Positions 1-6,538 are shown, counted from the first letter of the stretch. The stretch is 6,682 bases of DNA from an uncultured Hyphomonadaceae bacterium (GCA_937873805.1 CALMWO010000173.1:1-6682), one strand, 5' to 3'. Notes: generated by a model from the letters alone, not told the origin. Program-made: numbers and translations.

Positions 1-7
1 ATCCTTT
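1..7 (-). promoter_or_regulatory. Ribosome binding site of a gene starting just off the left edge
   Basis: Read on the minus strand, the last bases of the window are TTGAAAGGAT, a good Shine-Dalgarno core (AAAGGA) with nothing coding beyond it in the window. A start codon would lie a few bases past the edge. Region 1-155 between this site and the helix-turn-helix gene shows no convincing ORF. It does contain a short dyad, CCGAAAATCGG, near 137-147. In related alphaproteobacterial elements the gene after such a helix-turn-helix regulator is commonly the replication initiator; that identity here is inference only. Confidence 0.3.
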
Positions 8-155
8 CAAGCACTTAGCTCAACGCTTACCCGCCGCGATATGCACCCGGAAGCACATCGGAAGCACCGCGCACGAAAACCACTCACAGCAAAAGATCGT
101 CACGCGCGCCGTTTGCCCGCGTGCGCCTGCGTTTCCGAAAATCGGTTGAACGGCC

Positions 156-632
156 CTAGGCGCCCATCGCAGCAGATGCCGCGTCCTGCGACGTCGACTG
201 CCGGCGGCGCTCCGCAGCAAAGGCTTCGAGGTCAGCCGGGTCGTAACGGATGGCGCGGTCAGTCGCTCGGATGAAGCGCGGACCGCGGCCCAGGCACCTC
301 ATCTTGTCGAGTGTAGATTTCGACAGCCCGAGGCGCAGCGCAGCTTCGCGAACGTCAAGTAGTCGTCGCGGTTCTGCGACCGAAGCGACAACGGCATTCA
401 AGATCTTCTGCGGTCGGCCTCGACCACGCGATGCGCCAAGAATGTAGTCGAGAAGCGGATCGACCGGGTTCCCTGCCGGTTGCTCTTTCTCCGGCGCGAT
501 AGCGGTGGTGCGCACCGGCTCGACCGCGAGCGGGGATTGAGTTTCGGCGATCGGTGTGAACGGCCGAGAAAACAGATCGAGCTGCGCCGAACTCTTCGGC
601 TTGTCAGCGGCCCTCGCTTGTCTGACCTTCAT
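156..632 (-). CDS. AlpA/excisionase-like winged helix-turn-helix DNA-binding protein of a mobile element
   Basis: This is a 158-residue protein whose C-terminal third (about residues 90-142) is a helix-turn-helix of the AlpA/MerR-excisionase type. LLDVREAALRLGLSKSTLDK forms the helix-turn-helix, followed by a wing and the typical RYDPADLEAF helix. Such proteins regulate excision, replication or transfer genes of integrative elements and plasmids. The first 65 residues look disordered and include QLDLF near residue 17. Residues 69-75 (RGRGRPQ) resemble an AT-hook, which would add minor-groove binding. I chose the ATG at 632 because GGAG sits six bases upstream of it; a GTG at 644 in the same frame has no such site. 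The gene reads toward the left edge, where a ribosome site for a further gene is visible. The exact role (excisionase, replication regulator or activator) cannot be fixed from sequence. Confidence 0.8.
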   Translation of the reverse strand: MKVRQARAADKPKSSAQLDLFSRPFTPIAETQSPLAVEPVRTTAIAPEKEQPAGNPVDPLLDYILGASRGRGRPQKILNAVVASVAEPRRLLDVREAALRLGLSKSTLDKMRCLGRGPRFIRATDRAIRYDPADLEAFAAERRRQSTSQDAASAAMGA

Positions 633-794
633 CACGCACTCCACGCCATCGACATTGGACGCAGCCGTAGGCGGACCTCAACCGCTTGAAACCGACACGC
701 GTGTTTGCGGTGGATTCACGGTGCAGAATTCTAGTCGGGCGAGAAGACGCCAGTTGCCAAGAAAAACGAGCCGTGGAGGCGGTCCATACCAGCC

Positions 795-825
795 AAGGAG
801 GGCGTACATGCCGCAGTCGCCCTGA
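795..825 (+). other. Strong Shine-Dalgarno plus five-codon mini-ORF (MPQSP)
   Basis: AAGGAGG at 795-801 is followed after six bases by ATG at 808, which is ideal spacing. The frame then stops after only five codons (TGA at 823-825). It lies in the 267-base stretch between the helix-turn-helix gene and lysR, where I see no real gene. It may be the preserved 5' end of a gene lost when the cargo arrived, a very short leader peptide, or chance. Nothing in the plus-strand frames downstream continues as a recognisable protein, because lysR occupies the opposite strand from 900. Confidence 0.3.
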
Positions 826-845
826 CAAGCCGGAATCACGAAACA

Positions 846-862
846 CGAACGATCCGCGTTCG
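846..862 (-). terminator. Possible weak terminator hairpin downstream of lysR
   Basis: CGAACG and CGTTCG form a perfect 6-bp stem with a 5-base loop, about 40 bases past the lysR stop. On the minus strand it is followed by TGTTTCGTG, which is only a poor T-tract. It could end lysR transcription, but it does not meet the standard of a clear intrinsic terminator. Confidence 0.2.
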
Positions 863-873
863 GCCCGGCTCGA

Positions 874-892
874 TCCTTTCTGCCCATAACGG
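874..892 (-). repeat. Left copy of an inverted repeat bracketing the cargo genes
   Basis: Read on the minus strand, 892-882 is CCGTTATGGGC. It matches CCGTCATGGGC at 4441-4451 (plus strand) at 10 of 11 bases, and 14 of 18 when extended. The two copies lie just outside the lysR to glcG-like block in opposite orientation. They may be ends of a transposed segment or copies of a dispersed intergenic motif. Confidence 0.3.
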
Positions 893-899
893 CGGTCGT

Positions 900-1793
900 T
901 TACGCTCCAAGTTTAAGGGCATCGAGCACCAGCGCGAACGCCGGCGCCGGTTGGCGGCGGCTGGGGTAGTAGAGGTGATAGCCTGAAAACGGAGGGCACC
1001 AGTCGGCGAGCACGCGCTCGAGGCGGCCTTTTACGATGTGATCGCTGACGTGGTCCTCCAGCACAAATGCCACGCCGAGGCCCGCGCAGGCCGCCTTCAC
1101 GATGAGCCCGCTCTCATTGAACGTCAGCTGTCCGCCCACGCGCACAAGCAGTTCCCGCTTGTTCTTCTCGAACTCCCAGACATAGACGCCGCCCAGCGTG
1201 GGAAAGCGGAGGTTGATGCAGCTGTGCTGGGCGAGGTCGTGCGGCGTTGCCGGCTTGCCGCGTTTCCGGAAGTATTTCGGCGCCGCGACCACGGCCATGC
1301 GAAGGTCCGGTCCGATACGGACGGCAATCATGTCCTTGTCGACCTGCTCCCCCAGCCTGACGCCTGCGTCGAACCGGTCTGCAACGATGTCCCGCAGGCC
1401 GGTGTCCACCGACAGCTCAACATGCACGTCGGGGTATTTCGGCAGGAGGCGTTCAAGCATGGGCCAAAGGATTGTGTCGGCGGCGTGCTGCCCTGTGGTG
1501 ATCCGCACGGTTCCGGCAGGCTTGTCGCGTAGTTCAGTAAGCCCGGTCAGCTGTTGCTCGATCTCGCTGAGTGCAGGACGTAGTCCAGCGAGCAGCCGGT
1601 CGCCTGCCTGCGTTGGCGCGACACTTCGTGTGGTACGGGTGAGCAGGCGCAGGCCCAGCCGCGCTTCAAGGCGGCGGATTGTCTGACTTACCGCCGATTG
1701 CGACGTGCCGAGCTTGGCTGCCGCCCGCGTGAAGCTGCGCTCCTCCGCGACGACGACAAAGACCGAGAGGTCCGAAAGATCCTCGCGCGCCAT
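900..1793 (-). CDS. LysR-type transcriptional regulator
   Basis: This is a 297-residue protein, the normal length for LysR-type regulators. Residues about 5-65 form the winged helix-turn-helix. SFTRAAAKLGTSQSAVSQTI holds the turn and recognition helix, followed by RRLEARLGLRLLTRTTRSV. From about residue 92 (GTVRITTG) onward is the periplasmic-binding-protein-like effector domain. It starts at ATG 1793; the ribosome site is weak (GGGG, eight bases upstream). The gene is divergent from the aldo/keto reductase operon with a 95-base shared control region, the classic layout for a LysR protein that controls its neighbour and itself. The inducer is unknown, but a substrate or product of the adjacent oxidoreductase pathway is the obvious candidate. 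Family assignment is secure; the target operon is inferred from position. Confidence 0.95.
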   Translation of the reverse strand: MAREDLSDLSVFVVVAEERSFTRAAAKLGTSQSAVSQTIRRLEARLGLRLLTRTTRSVAPTQAGDRLLAGLRPALSEIEQQLTGLTELRDKPAGTVRITTGQHAADTILWPMLERLLPKYPDVHVELSVDTGLRDIVADRFDAGVRLGEQVDKDMIAVRIGPDLRMAVVAAPKYFRKRGKPATPHDLAQHSCINLRFPTLGGVYVWEFEKNKRELLVRVGGQLTFNESGLIVKAACAGLGVAFVLEDHVSDHIVKGRLERVLADWCPPFSGYHLYYPSRRQPAPAFALVLDALKLGA

Positions 1794-1805
1794 CTATAAG
1801 CCCCG

Positions 1806-1835
1806 GGAATAGGTTCATGCACCATTCAGTGTCTA
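1806..1835 (-). promoter_or_regulatory. Candidate lysR promoter
   Basis: On the minus strand TAGACA (1835-1830) matches five of six bases of the -35 consensus. It lies 18 bases from TATTCC (1811-1806), a weak -10. The -10 ends 12 bases before the lysR start codon, so any transcript would have a very short leader. The weak -10 and the loose promoter consensus in GC-rich alphaproteobacteria keep confidence low. Confidence 0.25.
1812..1823. promoter_or_regulatory. Candidate LysR operator palindrome
   Basis: GGTTCATGCACC is an imperfect palindrome (10 of 12 bases symmetric), framed by GAAT at 1807-1810 and ATTC at 1824-1827. It sits inside the spacer of the candidate lysR promoter and about 65 bases upstream of the aldo/keto reductase start codon. 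That position would suit autorepression together with control of the divergent operon. No plus-strand promoter of good quality was found next to it. Confidence 0.35.
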
Positions 1836-1888
1836 ATCAATGTTCTGGTTCCGGTCTACCTTCAAGACATCAGCGAAGGAGCCACGCC

Positions 1889-3037
1889 ATGCGCGCATCC
1901 ATTTCATCAATGAGTATCGGCCGACGCGGTTTGCTGACTGCGGGCATGGCTTTGCCGGCGTTGGCGGCTGCCTGCGCAACGGCGGGGCCGCAGGGTCCGG
2001 CATCCTCTGCAGGACCGACGCTTGATCGCCGCCGGCTGGGAACTCTGGAGGTCACAAGCATCGGCCTCGGCGTGCAGAACAACTTCCGCAAATACACCAC
2101 CGAGACGCCCTACCGGCCCGAGATGGTCAGCCTCATCCGCACGGCATTCGATTCCGGTATCAGGTTCTTCGACACGGCGGAGGCGTATGGACCGCATGAG
2201 TGCGAGCGCATCCTCGGCGATGCGATGCAGCCGTTCCGCGACGAAGTGGTGATCACCTCGAAGTTCGGCTGGAACATCGACCTGGAAACCGGCGAACGGC
2301 GGCCGGGACTCAATAGCCGCCCTGATCACATCAAGCTTGCCGTCGAGGCCATGCTTCGGCGCCTGCGAACGGATCGTATCGACCTGCTTTATCAGCATCG
2401 CGTTGACCCGGACGTGCCAATCGAGGACGTCGCCGGCGCCGTGCAGGACCTCATGCGGCAGGGCAAGGTGAAGCATTGGGGCCTGTGCGAGATGGGGCTC
2501 AACACGCTTCGTCGTGCGCACGCGACTCTGCCTGTCACGGCGGTGCAGAATGAATACTCGATGTTCTGGCGCGGACCGGAGCAGGACGTGATCCCGCTTT
2601 GCGAAGAACTGGGTATCGGCTTCGTGCCGTGGAGCCCGCTTGGCGCACAGTTCCTGACGGGATGGATCGATGCGAACGCGCGTTTCGCCCCGGGCGATAT
2701 TCGCGCGGCGGAGACCCGTTTCTCGCCTGAGAACCTTCCACACAACCTGCAGCTCGTTGCTGTCCTGAATACCTGGGCCGAGCGCAAGCAGGCGGCGCCA
2801 TCGCAGATCGCGCTGGCTTGGCTGATGGCGCAGAAGCCGTGGATCGTGCCGATCCCGGGGACGACGAATGCTGCGCACATGATCCAGAACACGGGCGCGG
2901 CCGCCATCAGGTTCACGCCTGACGAACTGGTCGAACGCAACACGGCGGTGCGCGCAATCGAGGTGCGTGGCCAACGCCTGCCTGACGCCGTGCTGGTGCA
3001 TTCGGGCCGCGAAGCGCCCCCGAAGGTGCGCCAGTGA
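1889..3037 (+). CDS. Exported (Tat-type) aldo/keto reductase
   Basis: This is a 382-residue protein of the aldo/keto reductase superfamily, which reduces carbonyls (or oxidises alcohols) with NADP(H). The catalytic tetrad is visible: D95 and Y100 in FFDTAEAYG, K125 in ITSKFGW, and H170 in LLYQHRVDP. The barrel continues through QNEYS (220-224), WSPLG (248-252) and the cofactor-binding segment from IPGTT to N334. The first 35 residues are an export signal with twin arginines (IGRRGLL, R12-R13), a hydrophobic stretch and an Ala-rich end; LAAAC at 25-29 is a possible but atypical lipobox. I chose ATG 1889 because AAGGAG lies seven bases upstream and the signal begins there. The frame extends upstream to 1817, but that part overlaps the control region. 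The stop overlaps the next gene's start (GTGA), implying translational coupling. Substrate unknown. Confidence 0.93.
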   Translation: MRASISSMSIGRRGLLTAGMALPALAAACATAGPQGPASSAGPTLDRRRLGTLEVTSIGLGVQNNFRKYTTETPYRPEMVSLIRTAFDSGIRFFDTAEAYGPHECERILGDAMQPFRDEVVITSKFGWNIDLETGERRPGLNSRPDHIKLAVEAMLRRLRTDRIDLLYQHRVDPDVPIEDVAGAVQDLMRQGKVKHWGLCEMGLNTLRRAHATLPVTAVQNEYSMFWRGPEQDVIPLCEELGIGFVPWSPLGAQFLTGWIDANARFAPGDIRAAETRFSPENLPHNLQLVAVLNTWAERKQAAPSQIALAWLMAQKPWIVPIPGTTNAAHMIQNTGAAAIRFTPDELVERNTAVRAIEVRGQRLPDAVLVHSGREAPPKVRQ

Positions 3038-3876
3038 GATCGCGGATACTGAGCCTGATTGCGACTGCGGCCTTGGGCGCGACACTGGCCGCGCCGGCAG
3101 CGGCGCAGGAACCGGGGCCACGGGTTGCGCCGGAGGATATGCGCTGGGTTGCGCCCGAGCTGGCAGGCTATACCGACGAAGTTCTCTTCGGCGACGTCTG
3201 GAGTGGAAGCGATCTATCGCCACGGGACCGCAGCCTCGTCACACTGTCAGCGCTGATCAAGGGCGGGCATACGGGGCAGCTGCGGGGCCACCTCAACCGC
3301 GCACTCGACAACGGCGTTCAGCCAGCGGAGATCGGCGCGGTGATCACGCACCTCGCATTCTATGCGGGCTGGCCGAACGCCGTCTCGGCGCTCAGCGAAG
3401 TGCGGCAGGTGATGGAAGCGCGCGGGTTCACGGCCGCCGACATGCAGGCGCCGGTTCTCACTAACGCAGACCGCCAGCGGATCATACGCAGGGGATCGGG
3501 CGCGGCCACGGCAGGCGCGGCTTCCAACTTCACGGGCTCGGTACAGGTTACGGCGCCCTTCAGCGGCGCAGGCGGGGCTCGCGTCCGCGGGGCGACCGTC
3601 CGCTTCGAGGCAGGTGCAAGAAGCGCCTGGCACATACATGAGCGCGGGCAGACACTGGTTGTGACCGAAGGATGCGGATGGACACAGCGCGAGGGCGGCC
3701 CCATCGAGCGCATCTGCGCCGGGGATGTCGTCATGCTCGCAACCGGCGAGAAGCACTGGCATGGCGCCACGGCGTCCTCATCGATGACTCATGTGGCGCT
3801 ATCGGAAGGCACGGGAGTCGAATGGCTAAAGCATGTTACCGATGCCGAGTATGCGAACGGCCCGGCTGATCCCTGA
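3034..3876 (+). CDS. Exported carboxymuconolactone-decarboxylase-like/cupin fusion protein
   Basis: This 280-residue protein has a Sec signal peptide (residues 1-24, likely cut at PAAA|Q). A carboxymuconolactone-decarboxylase-like domain follows (about 38-130, with HLNRALDNGV and FYAGWPNA). A cupin domain occupies about 168-258. The first domain has no cysteine, so it is not an AhpD-type CxxC peroxidase. Cupin motif 1 gives H200, H202 and Q206 (Gln in place of the usual Glu), and motif 2 gives H241 and H243 in KHWHGA. The H-x-H-x3-Q spacing with His 39 residues after the second His matches, from memory, the Mn site of the Granulicella cupin hydroxynitrile lyase. A related lyase or isomerase activity is possible but unproven. 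The start is GTG at 3034, overlapping the preceding stop, with AAGG seven bases upstream. The domain calls are firm; the reaction is not. Confidence 0.9.
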   Translation: MRSRILSLIATAALGATLAAPAAAQEPGPRVAPEDMRWVAPELAGYTDEVLFGDVWSGSDLSPRDRSLVTLSALIKGGHTGQLRGHLNRALDNGVQPAEIGAVITHLAFYAGWPNAVSALSEVRQVMEARGFTAADMQAPVLTNADRQRIIRRGSGAATAGAASNFTGSVQVTAPFSGAGGARVRGATVRFEAGARSAWHIHERGQTLVVTEGCGWTQREGGPIERICAGDVVMLATGEKHWHGATASSSMTHVALSEGTGVEWLKHVTDAEYANGPADP

Positions 3877-3901
3877 TCACGGGCACGAAACGGAGAGTCA
3901 G

Positions 3902-4381
3902 ATGTTGCGAATGTTGATGTTTGTGTGTGCCGCCATGATCGCCATCCCCGCCGCCGCTCAGCCACCGGCCAAGCCAGCCAGCGGGTACGGCCCGCCCATC
4001 GGGATGACCGAAGCGCTCGCGCTTATTGAGCGGGGCATCGAGAAGAGCACGGCGCAGGGGCTGAAGATGGCGTTTGCAATCGTCGAGCCTTCCGGCGAGC
4101 TCGTGGCCTTCGCGCGCATGGACGATGTGCCCTATGCGTCGATCCGGTTGGCGCAGCAGAAGGCGAGCACGTCCGCCCGCCTCCGGCTCACGACCGCAGA
4201 GCTCGAAGAGCGCGTGCAAAAAGGGGGACGCACGGTATTGCTGTCATCCGACGAGGTGATCGCGATCGGCGGCGGCGTGCCGATTGTCGTGGATGGACGG
4301 ATCATCGGTGCGCTCGGCGTCTCCGGCGGGACGGCGGCGCAAGACGCAGCCGTGGCGGAGGAAACGGTTGCACCGCGCTAG
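3902..4381 (+). CDS. Exported GlcG/HbpS-like (DUF336) protein
   Basis: This 159-residue protein has a Sec signal peptide (about 1-19, IPAAA|Q). A single GlcG/HbpS-type domain (about 34-155) follows. Family landmarks are AFAIVEPSGELVAFARMDD, the IRLAQQKAST helix, GGGVPIVVDGRIIGALGVSG, and QDAAVAEE near the C terminus. Members bind haem or other small ligands, or accompany glycolate and dehydrogenase systems; many have no proven function. ATG 3902 was chosen because GGAGAG lies just upstream and a signal peptide starts there. The open frame reaches back to 3833 but overlaps the previous gene. The gap after the upstream gene is 25 bases, so it is the third cistron of the reductase operon. Its export matches the other two products, suggesting a shared role in the periplasm, perhaps as a ligand-binding accessory. 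Confidence 0.88.
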   Translation: MLRMLMFVCAAMIAIPAAAQPPAKPASGYGPPIGMTEALALIERGIEKSTAQGLKMAFAIVEPSGELVAFARMDDVPYASIRLAQQKASTSARLRLTTAELEERVQKGGRTVLLSSDEVIAIGGGVPIVVDGRIIGALGVSGGTAAQDAAVAEETVAPR

Positions 4382-4414
4382 GTAAGCGAGATGAGCCCGG
4401 GTCAGGCGTCACAC

Positions 4415-4428
4415 CGCCCTTTTGGGCG
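4415..4428. terminator. Possible bidirectional stem between convergent genes
   Basis: CGCCC-TTTT-GGGCG is a perfect 5-bp GC stem with a four-base loop in the 79-base gap between the convergent glcG-like and relaxase genes. The location is right for a terminator serving both directions. Neither strand has a T-tract after the stem, so it is at best a weak or factor-assisted terminator. Confidence 0.22.
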
Positions 4429-4440
4429 TCCAGCGAATAA

Positions 4441-4459
4441 CCGTCATGGGCCGACAGCG
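4441..4459 (+). repeat. Right copy of the cargo-bracketing inverted repeat
   Basis: CCGTCATGGGC at 4441-4451 is the inverted partner of the copy at 882-892 (10 of 11 bases; 14 of 18 when extended). It lies 60 bases past the glcG-like stop and directly before the relaxase stop codon, so the cargo ends almost at the relaxase gene. Confidence 0.3.
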
Positions 4460-4460
4460 G

Positions 4461-6452
4461 TCATCCAATTCCTAGTCCGATCCCTCGCGGCAGGGTCCAC
4501 GACAGGCCCTGTCCGCGCATCACACCTTCAACTTCCCTGCCCGCAAACCTCTCGAGCGCTGGCCGCCACGGCACCAGATTGGCCTGCCTATCCCCGACGA
4601 TTAGCGCCATCCGCCCCTGCGCGAGATCGATCCTTCGCGCGTAGACGCCTGACACCCGGTGGGCGTCGTAGGTCAGCACCGGCATTCCAAGTTCGCCCGA
4701 CAGGACCCTCGCCCGGTTCGTCAATTCGAGCTGCGCCAGCCGCTGCATCGCCTGCCTGGATGGCGCTGCCTCGTGCGGCGCCATCCATCCCTGCTCGATG
4801 AGAAAGAGACGCCGCTGCTGCAGCGCCTGCTCGAACTCACGCGCGACCTTGGCCTCGCCCGAGGGACCCTCCGCGTCACCAATCAGGACGCGGTCCAGAT
4901 GTGTCGGGGCTCTTGCTTCGACCTGCTCGCTCAGCGACCAGTAGCTCGCGACTTGGACAGAGAACGGTGCCCGGCCAACCAGACGCTCCTCGAACGCCAT
5001 CGCGTTCGCAAGGTGGTCGTGGCCCACGATGAACTCGCCATTCCCCGACCGCTGAACCAGTCCCATGCGCCGCATGACCTCGAGCCTGCGAACGTTGGCG
5101 GCGACAAGCCGGTGGTCGGCGTTCGGCTCCAGCTCACCGTGGATTCGCGTCGAGTAGATACCACCGCTGCTCGCGGCGATCCGAGCGACAGCCTGATCCG
5201 AGGCACGGACCGTCGCTACGTTTGGCTCAAAGCTGACGATTGCCCCCGGTTCGGCGCCGCCGAGGACAGCGAGATCCTGCGGACGCTCAAACCGTGCATA
5301 GCGGGGTGCCCCACTGCCGGTTTCGACGACGGCCAGGAACTGGTCGCCGATTTCATCGACGGGGCCGAGATGGACGAGTTCCCCGATGACGGGAGTATCG
5401 CGATCGGCTTCGAGGACAAGGCCTGGCTCCCTGCCCGGCTGCACTGACGCAACCGTTCGCACCACGTCCTCATGCGCGGCCATGGCCCGGAGCCGCGTCG
5501 CCAGGCCGCCGTCGAGACGCCAGCCATCCCTCCCCCGTTCGGCCAGGCCCCATCCCTCCAGCCGCTCCAGCCGAGCGATGAGATCCGGTCTCGTCGGCAT
5601 CAGGGCACCGGCACGAGCGACTGCCGCCAGCTCGCGGTCGAGGGGCGTCACCGCCATCCGGCTGATGTCGGCAAACCGCTCCTGAACCAGGTCAACGCCT
5701 AGCCGCGGTCCCAGGACCCGGGTGACGATCTCCTGCGCCTGCTCCCGGATACCGGAGGAGATCAGCCGGGACGGAATGAACAGTTCCTGGCCGTCCGGCC
5801 GCCGTCCCCGGATCAGGACGTGGGTGTGCGGATTGTCGGTGTCGTGGTGATCGACAGCCAGCCATTCGAGCCGCGTTCCGAGCTTGGCTTCCAGCCCTGC
5901 CATGACCTCCCGGATGAAGGGCCGGAGGTCGCCAAGGGCTGCGCCGTCTTCGGCGCTGACGATCATCCGGAAGTGTCGGGGGTCGTCCGACCAGCCTGCG
6001 GTAATCGCCTTCGCGTCAACCGTGTCACTCGCCCGGTCGTAGAATGAGAAGTGGACCGACCCGCCGGCTTGCTCGCGCGTCAGATAGTCGACTGACCGTG
6101 TGGGATCTTCAGGCTTCGAATCGGCGGCGACTTCAGGCGAGCGTCCGCGCTGCGCCCCTTCGCGAGAGAGGTAGGCGACGTGCGCCCGCAGGGGCGCCGC
6201 CCGCCCGCCGCCATTGGCAGCGTATCGCATCTTCACGACCACGCGCCGGGCGGCCACAGACTGCTGCCGTGTTCGACCAGCCGCCCCTTTGGCGAAGTGC
6301 GCCCGCACGCTTGGCTGACGGGGTTTGGGACCGGAAGATCGAGGCTGTCGCGTCGCCTGGCGTACAGCGGCGCGTACCCCCTTGAGCTTCGGCGCCTGGT
6401 CGGCGGGCGGCTTGCCAAGCCTCGGTTCGAATTCGTTGTCGCGCGTCGCCAT
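4461..6452 (-). CDS. VirD2-like relaxase/mobilization nuclease with DUF3363 region
   Basis: This 663-residue relaxase would nick oriT and lead single-stranded DNA into the recipient. After a basic, low-complexity N terminus (about 1-70), the nuclease domain has the probable catalytic tyrosine Y94 in HVAYLSREG. HFRMIVSAEDG follows (from 160), then the metal-binding triad HHDTDNPHTH (202-211) and GIREQAQEIVTRVLGPR (from 234). The rest is the DUF3363-type region, ending with VSGVYARRIDLAQGRMALI, LVPWRPALE and the usual RGIGLGIG-like tail, so the protein looks intact. I chose ATG 6452 because relatives begin with a similar short (M)-x-R-D-x-EF sequence. In-frame ATGs at 6464-6470 and a GTG at 6527 are alternatives; none has a clear ribosome site. 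Its usual partners (TraG/VirD4, transglycosylase, S26 peptidase) are absent from this window. Confidence 0.93.
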   Translation of the reverse strand: MATRDNEFEPRLGKPPADQAPKLKGVRAAVRQATRQPRSSGPKPRQPSVRAHFAKGAAGRTRQQSVAARRVVVKMRYAANGGGRAAPLRAHVAYLSREGAQRGRSPEVAADSKPEDPTRSVDYLTREQAGGSVHFSFYDRASDTVDAKAITAGWSDDPRHFRMIVSAEDGAALGDLRPFIREVMAGLEAKLGTRLEWLAVDHHDTDNPHTHVLIRGRRPDGQELFIPSRLISSGIREQAQEIVTRVLGPRLGVDLVQERFADISRMAVTPLDRELAAVARAGALMPTRPDLIARLERLEGWGLAERGRDGWRLDGGLATRLRAMAAHEDVVRTVASVQPGREPGLVLEADRDTPVIGELVHLGPVDEIGDQFLAVVETGSGAPRYARFERPQDLAVLGGAEPGAIVSFEPNVATVRASDQAVARIAASSGGIYSTRIHGELEPNADHRLVAANVRRLEVMRRMGLVQRSGNGEFIVGHDHLANAMAFEERLVGRAPFSVQVASYWSLSEQVEARAPTHLDRVLIGDAEGPSGEAKVAREFEQALQQRRLFLIEQGWMAPHEAAPSRQAMQRLAQLELTNRARVLSGELGMPVLTYDAHRVSGVYARRIDLAQGRMALIVGDRQANLVPWRPALERFAGREVEGVMRGQGLSWTLPRGIGLGIG

Positions 6453-6487
6453 GATGACGAACATCATCATTGGCGGCGTGGCGATTT

Positions 6488-6538
6488 CCACCGCTTGCAC
6501 CCTCACAACGAAACGCAACGCATGCACTGCAAGCGTGG
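6488..6538. repeat. Inverted repeat upstream of the relaxase gene
   Basis: CCACCGCTTGCA (6488-6499) and TGCAAGCGTGG (6528-6538) are inverted arms, perfect over 11 bases apart from one extra C in the left arm, with a 28-base spacer. They lie 36-86 bases upstream of the chosen relaxase start. Such a dyad could bind a relaxosome accessory protein or a repressor of the relaxase gene, or form part of the transfer origin. Confidence 0.5.

Noticed and set aside
137..147. Short dyad CCGAAAATCGG left of the helix-turn-helix gene, considered as a terminator or iteron
   Set aside because: Only four base pairs, no T-tract and no further copies in the window.
678..887. 69-codon minus-strand frame in the gap between lysR and the helix-turn-helix gene
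   Set aside because: No ribosome site, no recognisable domain, and competing open frames of similar length on both strands in this GC-rich gap.
1038..1532. 164-codon plus-strand frame opposite lysR
   Set aside because: It mirrors the LysR effector domain and has no family features of its own.
1907..3223. 438-codon minus-strand open frame opposite the aldo/keto reductase
   Set aside because: It is an antisense shadow in high-GC DNA: Arg- and His-rich composition, no domain, and it spans two clear plus-strand genes with conserved catalytic motifs.
4659..5447. 262-codon plus-strand open frame opposite the relaxase
   Set aside because: It is an antisense shadow of the DUF3363 region, with no recognisable motif and no ribosome site. 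The relaxase frame is clearly the coding one.
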